Origin: Meira nashicola
Lineage: Eukaryota > Basidiomycota > Exobasidiomycetes > Exobasidiales > Brachybasidiaceae
Assembly: GCA_001600355.1 (NCBI GenBank)
Contig: BCJU01000004.1
Span: 1-64,000, forward strand
DNA length: 64,000 nucleotides
Direction of reading: 5' to 3'
In this document: piece after piece, positions 21,076 through 30,602 of the stretch
Layout of the letters: the number at the start of each line of letters is the position of its first letter
Numbering within the stretch: the stretch's first letter is position 1
The notes under the pieces: generated by a model
What the model saw: the letters and a program-made list of their open reading frames with translations, nothing else
The model's database searches: none
What the model was told of the DNA's origin: nothing
Program-made: the position numbers and the translations under genes

Positions 21076-21534
21076 ACAAGTGAATGAGATATGATAATAT
21101 AAACCCCTTCAATTCTTAAATTTTTAACGCTCCTCTCTCTTAATCTGATAATGTCATTCTTCTGTTTAGCGCCAACACTATGCACGAAAAAAGTTTAATT
21201 AAATTTTGTTGACAAACTGGTCATGCGCCGGCGCCGCCAAAAAGGGAGAAACGCGTGTACACAAGTGCCTGCATCCGATAACGATTGATGAAAAAAGATC
21301 ATGCATGTTAATCGTAGAAAAAGCCACCATCACCTCAAAACATACAGCTTGTTGATCATCCGACGGGAAATGACTTTCACACCGCAGGTTTTAAATCGGT
21401 AAAATCTACTACATCAACCAATCAATTACGAGAATGTTTGTTGTGGAAAGAGTCTGTTCCTGCGCAAAATTGAAGAAGAAGAAGAGAAAAAAAGCATTCA
21501 ATCGTACCTGCAGCATTCAATATATAAAGTCAAG
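21076..21534. other. Intergenic region upstream of the ferric reductase
   Basis: No gene seen. It contains GCGCCGGCGCCGCC (about 21225-21238), a GC-rich patch in AT-rich surroundings, GATCATGCATG at 21298, and the TATATAAAG at 21521-21529. Confidence 0.5.
21521..21529 (+). promoter_or_regulatory. TATA box that questions the ferric reductase start
   Basis: TATATAAAG lies only 6 bp before the first in-frame ATG (21535). If it works as a core promoter, transcription would begin past that ATG, and translation would start at the next in-frame ATG, 21592 (context ATCAAAATG). Confidence 0.5.
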
Positions 21535-23451
21535 ATGAGCGGATTTTTCACTTTTTCTTCTTCATTCTCACTTTCCAATCCTCCCATCAAAATGCTTCAT
21601 CCTTGGGATTTCGATCCTAGTTGGGAAGAATCAGGAGCAACATACTACAATGTTACGCCTGGAATGCCAGAATTTCAAGATTATTATGATACAGTTGCAG
21701 CATATTATTACAATAGTATGCGTGTGCCAACTGTAGCTGGTTTTGCCATTCTAGCAATGTTCGTTGGCGTTGTTCTTGTAGCAGGTATTCAAAGATTAAT
21801 AGAAGAAGTTCCTTCTGTTCATCGTTGGGTTCGTAAATGCGCTCCAATTCGACTTTGGAACAAACATATCGGACAAGCACCTTTGTTTGGTAAACGACAT
21901 GTAGAAACTGTTGGACCCGCATTTATTTCTCTCAAACTTCCACTTCGAGGTCAAACTTTACTCTTGTCAGCTTTAACGATTGTCAATTTGATCCCGATTG
22001 TCGCATTCTACAAACCATTCAGAAAGAACAATCTCTATTGGCCAGACAGATTTGTGGAAATCGGACGATACTTTGCTGATCGAACGGGAATTCTTGCAAC
22101 AGCTCAATTTCCTCCTCTGATCTTATTATCAGGAAGAAACAATCCAGTTACTTGGATCACAGGAGCAACGTTTGAGACTTGCATGTTGTATCATCGTTGG
22201 ATTGCAAGATTAGTTTTCCTTCAAATCTTGTTGCATGCATTAGGATACACTTTAATCTCTTTACGTGAAGGAGGTGTTGCTGAATTTCATGGATTATTCA
22301 TCGATCCATACTTTCGTTGGGGATGCGTAGCAACAGTTGCGTTTGGACCTTTAATCTTTTTTTCTTTACGTTACCTTCGCAGAGCATCGTACGAATTCTT
22401 TGTTTTGGTTCACGTAGTAATGGCAATTATTGCCATCGTTGGAACATTTTATCATATTCATCTTCTTGCCGTTGTTGAATCAGGTCGGTTTAGAGATTTT
22501 GATAATTGGATTTACGCTTCGATTGCATTTTATTGTTTGGACAAAATTGTTCGAATCATTCGAGTTGTTGCTTACAGTGTTGGACCCGGCTTAACCCTCT
22601 CCACCGTCGAAGTGGATGAAGTGCACATCGGACAAAGATCAATCATCTTGCGACACAAGATCCATTTGGTCGGATATGGTGCCAAACATGCAAACACTCT
22701 CAGCAAAAAAGCCAGTAAATACGTTCAACTTTGGATTCCAACCATTCAACCTTTCTCTTCGCATCCTTTCACTGTTGCTGATATCAAGGAAGATTGTGTA
22801 TATCTGTATGTCAAGAAACATAAAGGGATCACTTCCACTTTGCATGATCGTATCAATAAAAGTGTTGAACGAAAGACGAGTCATGTTGCCCTTTTTGATG
22901 GTTTTTATGGCGAAACATGTTCAATCGAGAATTATCAAAAATCGCTCTTGATAGCAGGAGGAATTGGAATTACGCAATGTTTACCTTTATTCCTAAGAGC
23001 GGCCAAAGCTGGTAAAGACGTTGAATTGTTTTGGGTCATTCCAGAAAGAGGAATGATGAAAGTCCTTCTCGACGTATTGCAGAGGGAGAAAAATCTCGTT
23101 CCAGCAGAAGAGGAAGGAGGTAATCGTGCAAAACTTACCATTCATGTGACAAGAGTAGATCTTTCCGAAGAAAATACTAGCGATTCGGATTTGACAAAAG
23201 ATACTGACGAAAAAGAAGGAGGTGAAGAAATCATCAGCAAGGATGCAAGTCAAATATCGTTGGAAAAAGTTTGTCAAGCTTTGGATGTGCAGATTCGATT
23301 GCAAGGTGAAGATGGACGTCCAAATGTAGGCAAACTTGTTTCAGAGAGTAATGCTGAATTGGTCGTCTCATGTGGTCCGGCAGGGTTATGTGATGATATT
23401 CGAGCTGTTAGGGGAAATTTTGAATACGTGGAAGAATCGTTCGAATGGTGA
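21535..23451 (+). CDS. Ferric/cupric reductase-type transmembrane oxidoreductase (FRE family)
   Basis: A flavocytochrome of 638 residues (619 if translation starts at 21592, which the TATA position favours). It moves electrons from NADPH through FAD and two hemes across the plasma membrane to reduce Fe(III) or Cu(II). The ferric-reductase membrane domain carries four heme His residues in two pairs with 13 residues between them (His220/His234 and His293/His307). The FAD-binding HPFTVADI motif follows, then the NADPH-binding LLIAGGIGIT and the C-terminal CGPAG motif. An acidic, low-complexity insert (EENTSDSDLTKDTDEKEGGEE) interrupts the NAD domain. Partner function with a multicopper oxidase in iron uptake is known for the family; the oxidase at 10.9 kb lacks the membrane anchor for that. 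Confidence 0.93.
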   Translation: MSGFFTFSSSFSLSNPPIKMLHPWDFDPSWEESGATYYNVTPGMPEFQDYYDTVAAYYYNSMRVPTVAGFAILAMFVGVVLVAGIQRLIEEVPSVHRWVRKCAPIRLWNKHIGQAPLFGKRHVETVGPAFISLKLPLRGQTLLLSALTIVNLIPIVAFYKPFRKNNLYWPDRFVEIGRYFADRTGILATAQFPPLILLSGRNNPVTWITGATFETCMLYHRWIARLVFLQILLHALGYTLISLREGGVAEFHGLFIDPYFRWGCVATVAFGPLIFFSLRYLRRASYEFFVLVHVVMAIIAIVGTFYHIHLLAVVESGRFRDFDNWIYASIAFYCLDKIVRIIRVVAYSVGPGLTLSTVEVDEVHIGQRSIILRHKIHLVGYGAKHANTLSKKASKYVQLWIPTIQPFSSHPFTVADIKEDCVYLYVKKHKGITSTLHDRINKSVERKTSHVALFDGFYGETCSIENYQKSLLIAGGIGITQCLPLFLRAAKAGKDVELFWVIPERGMMKVLLDVLQREKNLVPAEEEGGNRAKLTIHVTRVDLSEENTSDSDLTKDTDEKEGGEEIISKDASQISLEKVCQALDVQIRLQGEDGRPNVGKLVSESNAELVVSCGPAGLCDDIRAVRGNFEYVEESFEW

Positions 23452-23524
23452 TTGGAAAAGATTTCATTGGGTTTTTTATTCTGTTACGGGACATTGTATC
23501 TACAACTGCAACACATATACATTA

Positions 23525-24931
23525 TTATGCGACAGCTACTTTGACGGGTTGATGAGGATGAACGCCATTGCTATGTGCAGCAATCTTTGTTGGTTGAGAA
23601 GGTTGTTCTAATTTAGCATGACCGTTTTGTTTTAGCACTTCAGGATCAGCACCTAGATCTCCTGCATCGGCGTATGCATCTTGACCTTCTCCAGGATAAG
23701 AAGGGAAACGTGATTTAATGTAAGCCTTGTGAGTTTTGAGAACAGAGTTAAATTCTTCTTTGCTGATATCGTTTGCAAACATGCATTTACCATACGGGCC
23801 TGCTAAAACGAATCTTTGTAAACCATCACGCGTTTTCATGATTGCTTCAACACTTTTGTGTAATAATTCTTCGTCTAAACTTGGATGATCGATCGTTAAA
23901 CCAACAGCGTTTGCTAATGTGAACCATTCATCACGTTCTGCATCTGTTAAAAGACCACGAGCATGTGACATTGTGATTGTGTAAGACATATCCACAGTGA
24001 TTGCATGACCGTGACGAAGAGGAGGAAAGGGAGCGAGCTCTAAAGTTGGACTGATACCGTGACCGCTTGCGATTACACGATCTAATCCTATTTCGTGTAA
24101 ATTTCCCGATTCTAATTGTAACATTTTCAAAATTGCTCTTCTACAGATTTCATCAGCTGCATTCTTTAATTCTGCATTTCCACCTGATTCAATTTTACGA
24201 CCGAAACCTGTTTTGATTAATTGTGGTCCATATTTCACTAAAAGATCCCAAGTTGGCTTTTCAGCACAATGTGAAATTTTCATAATTTCTGCGAATCCGT
24301 TTCTTGTTTGACCTTCAGGTAATGTTTTTAAAAAGTCAAAGTCTAAGAAAGTATGCATTGGAGCATGATAAGCTCCTAATCTATTTTTAAGTTTTTTATG
24401 ATTAATTCCAACTTTGATTGAAATTGCAGCATCGATTAAAGCTATCAAAGTCGTACCAACACGAATATAATTTGTCGATCTACGATAACTTGCACATGCA
24501 TAACCAGCAACATCCGAAGCCAAACCACCACCAACAACCAAGACAGGCTCTTTACGAATTAAACCAAAAGAGTCCATTGCATCAACGAATTCCAACATTG
24601 TATCCATTGTTTTGTGTAATTCTCCTCCCTTGAAAACGTGTAAAGTAGGTGGAATTCCGAATGAATTAAAGTATGCTCGAATTTTATCACCATAAATTTC
24701 ATGTACATTTTCATCCAATAAAATTAAAACACGGCCCCACTTTTTATAAAACGAAGCCAAGTTTTCCTTTTGAGAATTGAAAACGTCATCTGTAAAACTG
24801 TAGGTATAACGTAATTCTTCACTTCCTTCAACGCTATATCCTGGTCCTGTACAATTTTTACTTGCAGCAATTTCACGAACGCGAGCGCTCATATCTGAAG
24901 AAGGTGCTTCGATGGGATTTGAAGGAGCCAT
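23525..24931 (-). CDS. Sugar phosphate cyclase (DHQ synthase-like; EEVS/DDGS group)
   Basis: A 468-residue NAD+ and metal-dependent cyclase related to 3-dehydroquinate synthase. The group closes sedoheptulose 7-phosphate to cyclitols such as 2-epi-5-epi-valiolone (EEVS) or desmethyl-4-deoxygadusol (DDGS). Visible features: VGGGLASDVAG (133-143) for NAD, the R.GTTLIALIDAAISIKVGIN block (157-177), and metal ligands Glu215, His291 and His309. The motif around His291 reads GHGISPTLE, where I expect GHTWSP in many relatives; the subgroup cannot be fixed by eye. It is not the housekeeping enzyme, since fungi carry DHQ synthase inside the AROM fusion. No methyltransferase or ATP-grasp gene is adjacent. 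The tail after about 400 is low complexity (Gln/His/Ala-rich). Confidence 0.9.
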   Translation of the reverse strand: MAPSNPIEAPSSDMSARVREIAASKNCTGPGYSVEGSEELRYTYSFTDDVFNSQKENLASFYKKWGRVLILLDENVHEIYGDKIRAYFNSFGIPPTLHVFKGGELHKTMDTMLEFVDAMDSFGLIRKEPVLVVGGGLASDVAGYACASYRRSTNYIRVGTTLIALIDAAISIKVGINHKKLKNRLGAYHAPMHTFLDFDFLKTLPEGQTRNGFAEIMKISHCAEKPTWDLLVKYGPQLIKTGFGRKIESGGNAELKNAADEICRRAILKMLQLESGNLHEIGLDRVIASGHGISPTLELAPFPPLRHGHAITVDMSYTITMSHARGLLTDAERDEWFTLANAVGLTIDHPSLDEELLHKSVEAIMKTRDGLQRFVLAGPYGKCMFANDISKEEFNSVLKTHKAYIKSRFPSYPGEGQDAYADAGDLGADPEVLKQNGHAKLEQPSQPTKIAAHSNGVHPHQPVKVAVA

Positions 24932-25653
24932 TTTTGATAGAAGAAGAATGATATTTTGAGGAAAGAAGTTAATTTTATCAAAGAATAGGAACTTTATATC
25001 TGGATTCCATCTCGATTCAATCCCATTATAAGTTACGTAAAATGGGACAAGGGTTCAATATTTTTGACTGTAATTGTGCATAATTCATCTGTTCATAGCA
25101 AGATTTATCCACATTTTTGACAAGAAGAAAGAGGATGTCGATCAAGTTGCAATGAACTTAGTGGATTTTTCGTCCGTGCACTTTCTGTGCTAAAGTGCCA
25201 CTTTAACAACATTTAGCTTAGTAAGTTGAACATGGCGTGCTAATATAAACATACATACTGCTAACCTAAGGATGCAGAAAGGTTAAAAACCAAGAAAAGA
25301 CTGATAAGATGATGGTTTTGATGGAATATGCAACTGATCAGGGTCTTTGTGAATTATGCACTCTCATACATTTGCTTAGTCAAAGCTTATTTTCAGGTCA
25401 ACTGCACGACGTCAGTGTAAGGTACGCGCCCACACTAGCTTGATTGATCAGCTAATCCAAAATCTTCTTTATTGGTACATTTTTGATTAGATAAGGTCCA
25501 AGCTTAATAGAGGAGGATCCTTACTCCCTACTTTTGGTAAGTGAACGTGTGAACATTTTCGACACAGCCTCAGTGCATTCATTATAAGCAAGAGGGCGCG
25601 TCATCCCCCTTTTTCCCCAGAAAACTCCACCTCTTACACACACTTACAAGAAT
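24932..25653. promoter_or_regulatory. Divergent intergenic region, cyclase / CMD gene
   Basis: 722 bp between two divergent starts, with no gene seen. A TTATATCTGG-type AT stretch near 24990 may serve the cyclase. Clear TATA boxes are not evident for the CMD gene; CACACACTTACA precedes its ATG. Confidence 0.45.
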
Positions 25654-26079
25654 ATGGAAGAAGCAGACAGACAAGGATCAATTGATAATTTATTCAAACA
25701 TGGAATAAAAGTACGCAGAGAAGTTGTAGGAGATAAATATGTCGATCGATCTTTACAGTCTTCTAATGAAGGAAGAATCTCTAAACCTACACAAGAATAC
25801 ATTACTGCAGCTTGTTGGGGAGGCGTTTGGGCTCGTGATAATGGAATTTTGACAAGAAAAGAGCGTAGTTTAATGAATTTAGCAATGTTATCTTGCTTAA
25901 ATCGATCGACAGAATTAAATGTACATGTTAAAGGAGCTTTGAATAATGGAGTAAGTGAAGATCAAATAGGAGAAATTATGTTGGCAGTTTGTGTTTATGC
26001 TGGAGCACCAGCAGGAATGGAAGGATGTAGGATAGCTGAAAAAGCGATTAAAGAATGGAAAGAAGAGAATAATAAATGA
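25654..26079 (+). CDS. Carboxymuconolactone decarboxylase-like protein
   Basis: A 141-residue all-helical protein of the CMD/AhpD superfamily. It shows the family pattern TRKERSLMNLAMLSCLNR, ELNVHVKGALNNGVS, then IGEIMLAVCVYAGAPAG. The CxxC redox pair of AhpD-type alkylhydroperoxidases is absent, so it is nearer the PcaC-type group; the actual substrate is open. The ATG context AATATGG follows a CA-rich leader. It ends only 10 bp from the 3' end of the convergent sugar permease gene, so terminators must overlap. Confidence 0.88.
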   Translation: MEEADRQGSIDNLFKHGIKVRREVVGDKYVDRSLQSSNEGRISKPTQEYITAACWGGVWARDNGILTRKERSLMNLAMLSCLNRSTELNVHVKGALNNGVSEDQIGEIMLAVCVYAGAPAGMEGCRIAEKAIKEWKEENNK

Positions 26080-26088
26080 TGAGAAGCC

Positions 26089-27771
26089 CTATACCACCAA
26101 CGTGGGAATTATTGCACCTCCATCAAGAGTGATATGCTTTGACTTTTCTTCAACTTCTTTTGAATTATCTTCTTCTTGTTGATGATGATGACTAAATTGA
26201 TTCACTTTGGTAATCTTGAATTTGCGTGCAGGAACTTTATTGTTAAATAAGACATCCAATTCAGAATAAGATCTATTCTTTGTTTCAGGTAACCTAAAGA
26301 ATGTCCAAGTGATAACGATTGCAGATGTTGACATCCAAATAAAAGCTGATTTACCGCCTAAATTCCAAGCTTTAGGATTAAGCATATATGGAGTTGTTGA
26401 AGCTAAAACGATTCCTGCAACATTATAACCAATCCTTGCAATCCCTACAGACTTTGCTCTAAGGCGAGTTGATGGAATTTCTGCAACTAGTGTATAACAA
26501 GAAGGTCCAATCGTACAAGAATAAATTGCTACTAAGCAAAGGAGCAGGCCACCGGTCGCATATGGAGTTATACCAAGACAATAAACGATTCCAACGATTA
26601 AAAGGTTTATCCACATTAAAATTTCACCTGCTAAATAAAGAGTTCTTCTGCCGAACCACATCATGGTAAACCAAGAAGAAATCGTACCGATAACTTGAAT
26701 AGCTTGATTGCCAATATTAAGATCAAAAGCATGAGTTGCAGGAACACCAGCAGTGACTAGATAATAAGTTGCATAACGTGCTAAAACCCAACCGGTAAAT
26801 TGTTGTGCTAACCAAACCATGATACCAATTTCAGTTCTTCTCAAATTTGTACCTTTAAAGCAATCCAAATAAGTTGCTCCTTTTGTAGCTGCAATCTCTA
26901 ATTCGTTCGTATGTTTTAACATTGCTACCGTCTTTTTTGCTTTTTCTTTTGAACTATTAACCCCTTGTAATCGATGAACAGCTCTTTCAGCTTCTGCAAT
27001 TCTACCTTTTCTAACCAAATACCAAGGTGATTCAGGTGCTAAAATTGAAAAGAATATCACTATTGGAGGCCAAATCCATTGAATAGCATAAGGTATTCTC
27101 CATGCCCAATCATCTTTACGTTGAACCGTTGACCTAAGAACACCTGCAGCAATTAAATGACCTACGCCCCAACAAAAGTTTACGTAGCTTGTCAAGATTG
27201 GACGTAAAGCAACCGGACAAACATCTGCTGCATAAGAAACGGCAAGAGATTGATAAATTCCCCAAGGTAAACCTTGTAAGATTTGACCGATTAATAAAGT
27301 TACGAGATCATTAGCGAAAAATACGATAAAGTTGAATGCAGACATACAAATGAGACTATAAATCATTGTTTTACGATAGCCCCATTTATCTGTTAACCAA
27401 CCAACAGAGAGTAATCCGATAATTGAACCTACTTGAGCACCATCAGATAAACCACTTTGCCATGAAGCAGGTAATTGACATTTTCCATTCGACGTACAAA
27501 CTCCAAACTTTTTTTGAAAAGCAGGTTGAGCGAAAAAGTTACCCAATAGCATAGTATCATAACTTTCCATAACAATTGCCATTGAAATTCCTACTGAATA
27601 AAGAACTGCTAAAGGGTATGTCTGAATGGCTTCAATGAATCCCATAGAGATTTCATGTTGAGTTGCTTCTTTTGCTTCTTGAATCACATCATTGCCTACA
27701 GCTGATGCAATTTTGATAGCAACATCATCATCAATTCTTGCAACTTCTTCGGAAGAGGATAGAGAAGACAT
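26089..27771 (-). CDS. MFS sugar permease, alpha-glucoside/maltose type (copy 1)
   Basis: A 560-residue, 12-helix proton-coupled sugar transporter of the plasma membrane. Family marks: GYDTMLLGNFFAQPAFQKKFG near helix 1, WLTDKWGYRKTM, PESPWYLVRKGR before the central loop, and LPETKNRSYSELDVLF after helix 12. An ATG at 27807 would add 12 hydrophobic residues; I take 27771 because the two paralogues in this window begin at the matching place (MATLDNSQEVARID and MSSSDSSSENVTRID). The C terminus is hydrophilic with a His/Gln/Glu-rich stretch. One of three related permeases here (others at 32821 and 52698). No intron. Confidence 0.93.
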   Translation of the reverse strand: MSSLSSSEEVARIDDDVAIKIASAVGNDVIQEAKEATQHEISMGFIEAIQTYPLAVLYSVGISMAIVMESYDTMLLGNFFAQPAFQKKFGVCTSNGKCQLPASWQSGLSDGAQVGSIIGLLSVGWLTDKWGYRKTMIYSLICMSAFNFIVFFANDLVTLLIGQILQGLPWGIYQSLAVSYAADVCPVALRPILTSYVNFCWGVGHLIAAGVLRSTVQRKDDWAWRIPYAIQWIWPPIVIFFSILAPESPWYLVRKGRIAEAERAVHRLQGVNSSKEKAKKTVAMLKHTNELEIAATKGATYLDCFKGTNLRRTEIGIMVWLAQQFTGWVLARYATYYLVTAGVPATHAFDLNIGNQAIQVIGTISSWFTMMWFGRRTLYLAGEILMWINLLIVGIVYCLGITPYATGGLLLCLVAIYSCTIGPSCYTLVAEIPSTRLRAKSVGIARIGYNVAGIVLASTTPYMLNPKAWNLGGKSAFIWMSTSAIVITWTFFRLPETKNRSYSELDVLFNNKVPARKFKITKVNQFSHHHQQEEDNSKEVEEKSKHITLDGGAIIPTLVV

Positions 27772-28134
27772 TTTTAATAAGAGATGAAGGAAGATGATAA
27801 AATTCATTCAATGGCAATCATATCAAATTGTCATCAAAAGGTTGCACGTTGCCTCATCATGATATTAAACGGGATAAATTTCGGTGCCGTTATTGAAGTG
27901 ACGTTGAACTTAATCTTTCAAAGAACGGCGCCGTTATTAAAAAGACGTTAAACTTAATCATTCTTCTAAAAACGACTCGATATGTGGGGGAATATGATAA
28001 ATTGTCAAAAATGACTAAAGTGTAAAATGTCCATACAATGTGTATAATGAAAAAGAAGGCGAAACAAGAAAGGGAATGAAAAACGCGCTTTCATTTGATT
28101 CGACTTTATAAAAGTGTTTATAGTAGTAAAACGC
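27772..28134. other. Intergenic region between permease 1 and hydrophobin 1
   Basis: No gene seen. A short imperfect direct repeat is present: TTAAACGGGATAAATTTCGGTGCCGTTATTGAA... and AGAACGGCGCCGTTATTAAA (about 27867-27940), each followed by GTGACGTTGAACTTAATC or GACGTTAAACTTAATC. Confidence 0.5.
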
Positions 28135-28536
28135 TTAGTTGATTGGCAATGGAGTGCATCCAACTTGAACCAAACCGTTGTGGCTATCACCTTGGCAGCA
28201 GACTGGTGTAGATTTGCATTGGTTGTCAACGTTTGCGGCAACACCGATGATGTTAACTGGGATCTTTTGGCATCTGTTTGAGATAAAGAAAAAGAGTAAG
28301 TATATTTGAATATTTTATATAAATGTTTTTTAAACTCACCCCAAACCGATAGCACCAACTAAGTCTTGTAAACCGAGCAAGTCAGCGGCACGGGTAGCAT
28401 CTTGACCATCTTTAACGGAAGAGCAGCATTGTGCGGTACCGGTTGAGCATGATCCTGCGGCAGGTGCATCACCTTGAGGAGCTGCTGAAACAACAGCGGC
28501 GACGGAGAGGATTGCGATAACAGCTGAGAACTTCAT
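28135..28536 (-). CDS. Class I hydrophobin (two exons)
   Basis: Exon 1 is 28536-28340 and exon 2 is 28273-28135, with a 66 nt intron (28339-28274; GTGAGT to AACAG). The 111-residue product has a signal peptide (residues 1-18, MKFSAVIAILSVAAVVSA) and eight Cys in the hydrophobin order C..CC..C..C..CC..C: GSCSTGTAQCC, then GLGC, then NQCKSTPVCC and VGCTPLPIN. Hydrophobins coat hyphae and spores and self-assemble at air-water interfaces. A TATAAGAT about 125 bp upstream on the minus strand is the likely core promoter. It is divergent from hydrophobin 2, and the two share the C-terminal pattern QCKSTPVCCQ and PLPIN. Confidence 0.95.
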
Positions 28537-30037
28537 TTTGAATGAGAGTTAGTTATTGAGTTTTTTTGGGTGAGAGAAAAAGAGTTGAGTGAAGAGAAGA
28601 GAGAGAGTTGATTGATGAGGAAAAAAGGGAAGACAAGATGTCAAAAACATCGACATCTTATACCTTTTCAAAATTTGGTTTTGGATTGCTTGTTTATTAT
28701 CATATGTATATAAAATAGAGTCAATTTTGAAACACATACACGCACACCCTTTACAGTATAACAAAACAAAACTACTTCCGGTTACTTGTTGATGGTAAAG
28801 TCTATGTTTTGACAAAATCGCATTCCTAGTTCTATCGTAGAAGCATTCGATATTCGTTTTAGTACATAAATGATCGATCCAAAAGGTAGAATATTCTCGT
28901 TTAAGTTTGATGTGACGTTCATGCCGATTCTGTGCATAAAATGCCTACCTGATGCGTAACCCTAGAAAAAAAAGAGTTGGAATATTATCCAAGCTTATGG
29001 TAAAATATCATCTTGAGGAATTCATTTTAGCTTAGCGTACAACAAATGAGTGAGGGAACGAATGCGGCGTCTTTTATGAATAAAAAATTGACCGAAGATT
29101 TTGAATTCCATGCAAATACCTATGCGGTCAAAGAACGTAATACATGCAACAATCAAAGGTATAATACACTATAATTTTCGCATTAGGAAATTTTCTCAGG
29201 GTTTATTTTGTTAAACACGTTGTTGTTCTCACCTGACCCCGGATTATTTTATGCGCGTTTTGATTATTCTTCCGTCCCTAACACGTTCTCGCTTAATAAC
29301 TATGCTTTTTTTATCATCACTAGCTTTGAGAATGAGGCATGGTTTTGTGCAGTGCATAGGTGTAATCTTATCTATTCTCAGATCAGATGCAAATCGCGCG
29401 CCACAATCTACGCTAATCATACCTCTTTCGTTCACTAGCGTGTTTTTTATTTTCGATTTTCTAAAGATATCATATGTGTTATTTACACACTAACGAGTGA
29501 GTACCTTGATGGAAACTTGAATCGCTGCGGTCATTTTTATGATGTGCATAACATGCCGATTCCATATATGCACATATACCTATATGTATACTCGTATATA
29601 TATTTATATACACAAAATTGATGGAATGATTTTGTTATAGATGTACAATCATTGTTGTAGATCATTTATCAATTTGACTTGGCATGCTAGTAAGATTAAA
29701 CCTTGTTTTTTCGGTCTTATTAAATTGACTTCTATTTGCGGATAAATTCTATGCATAGACTTTTTTGATTAAAAGACTTTCCATTCATTCCACTTAACAA
29801 AGTACATGACATCAGGTGGAATTTTTTTGGGTCAAAATAACAACAAGAATAAGTCTATGTATATCTGCCGTTTAGCTTAAGTATAGAGTAAACACAATTT
29901 TATATAAAGGTCTTGCGTAAAAAGTCTGACTTTATTTATTATTCCCACAATCAACACTTACGACACTTACCCCAATATAATCACTTACGCCCTCCCCACA
30001 TTCGTTCTTTAACATTCTCTTTTAATTACTAGCAATC
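28537..30037. promoter_or_regulatory. Divergent hydrophobin promoter region (1.5 kb)
   Basis: No gene seen in 1.5 kb between the two hydrophobin starts. It is AT-rich with an alternating TATA/CATA patch (about 29565-29615). TATATAAAGG at 29901-29910 is the likely TATA box of hydrophobin 2, 128 bp before its ATG. The length is unusual for this compact window and fits heavily regulated genes. Confidence 0.55.
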
Positions 30038-30602
30038 ATGCAAGTGAGTAGTTGATGGTGATCATACTTATATGTTAAAGCGTTTGACTAATTCTCTATT
30101 TATCTTTTTTTTTATTCAGTTCTCATCTTTAGCCGCTATCTTTGTCTTTGCCGCTGCAGCAAGCGCACAATCATCTGCTTCCACTGCTTCCACTTCAGCA
30201 GCCGCTCTTCCTCAATCAGCTGTCACTTATATCCTCGAACAAACTGGTATCGATTTGAACAACAAACGGGACCTTAAACCCATTCAACTCAAAATGGAAA
30301 CCGTTCAAAAGCGTCAAGGTTCTTCAGGTGACGTTGTAAACGTAAACGGAAACTGCAGTCAAGGCAAAGTACAATGCTGTAACTCAATCATGAGTGGTCA
30401 AAAAGCAAAAACTGTCTCAAGTCTCTTGGATCTTGATGAATTCATAGGTGATGTTGGGATCAACTGTGTGCAATTGCCCGTCAACGTCATCGGTGTCTCA
30501 GGTGCCATCTCTAACCAATGCAAGAGCACTCCAGTTTGTTGCCAAAACGTCACTCAAAACGGTTTAATTAACTTGGGTTGCAACGCTTTGCCAATCAACT
30601 AA
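30038..30602 (+). CDS. Class I hydrophobin with a 6-nt first coding exon
   Basis: I place the start at 30038: exon 1 is only ATGCAA (30038-30043), the intron is 30044-30119 (76 nt, GTGAGT to ATTCAG) and exon 2 is 30120-30602. The spliced protein begins MQFSSLAAIFVFAAAASAQ, a standard signal peptide like that of hydrophobin 1; the unspliced ATG at 30072 lies within the intron and gives a poorer leader. The product is about 162 residues. After an Ala/Ser/Thr-rich stretch and a KR site (about residue 90), the eight-Cys domain follows: GNCSQGKVQCC, INC, NQCKSTPVCC and LGCNALPIN. The spacer before the domain is longer than in hydrophobin 1, and the KR may be a processing site. Confidence 0.9.

Noticed and set aside
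10904..23451. Reductive iron uptake system made of the multicopper oxidase and the ferric reductase
   Set aside because: The oxidase has no membrane anchor and no iron permease (FTR1-type) gene is in the window, so only a loose association can be stated.
23525..24931. Canonical mycosporine biosynthesis cluster
   Set aside because: The cyclase fits, but neither an O-methyltransferase nor an ATP-grasp gene is present in the window.
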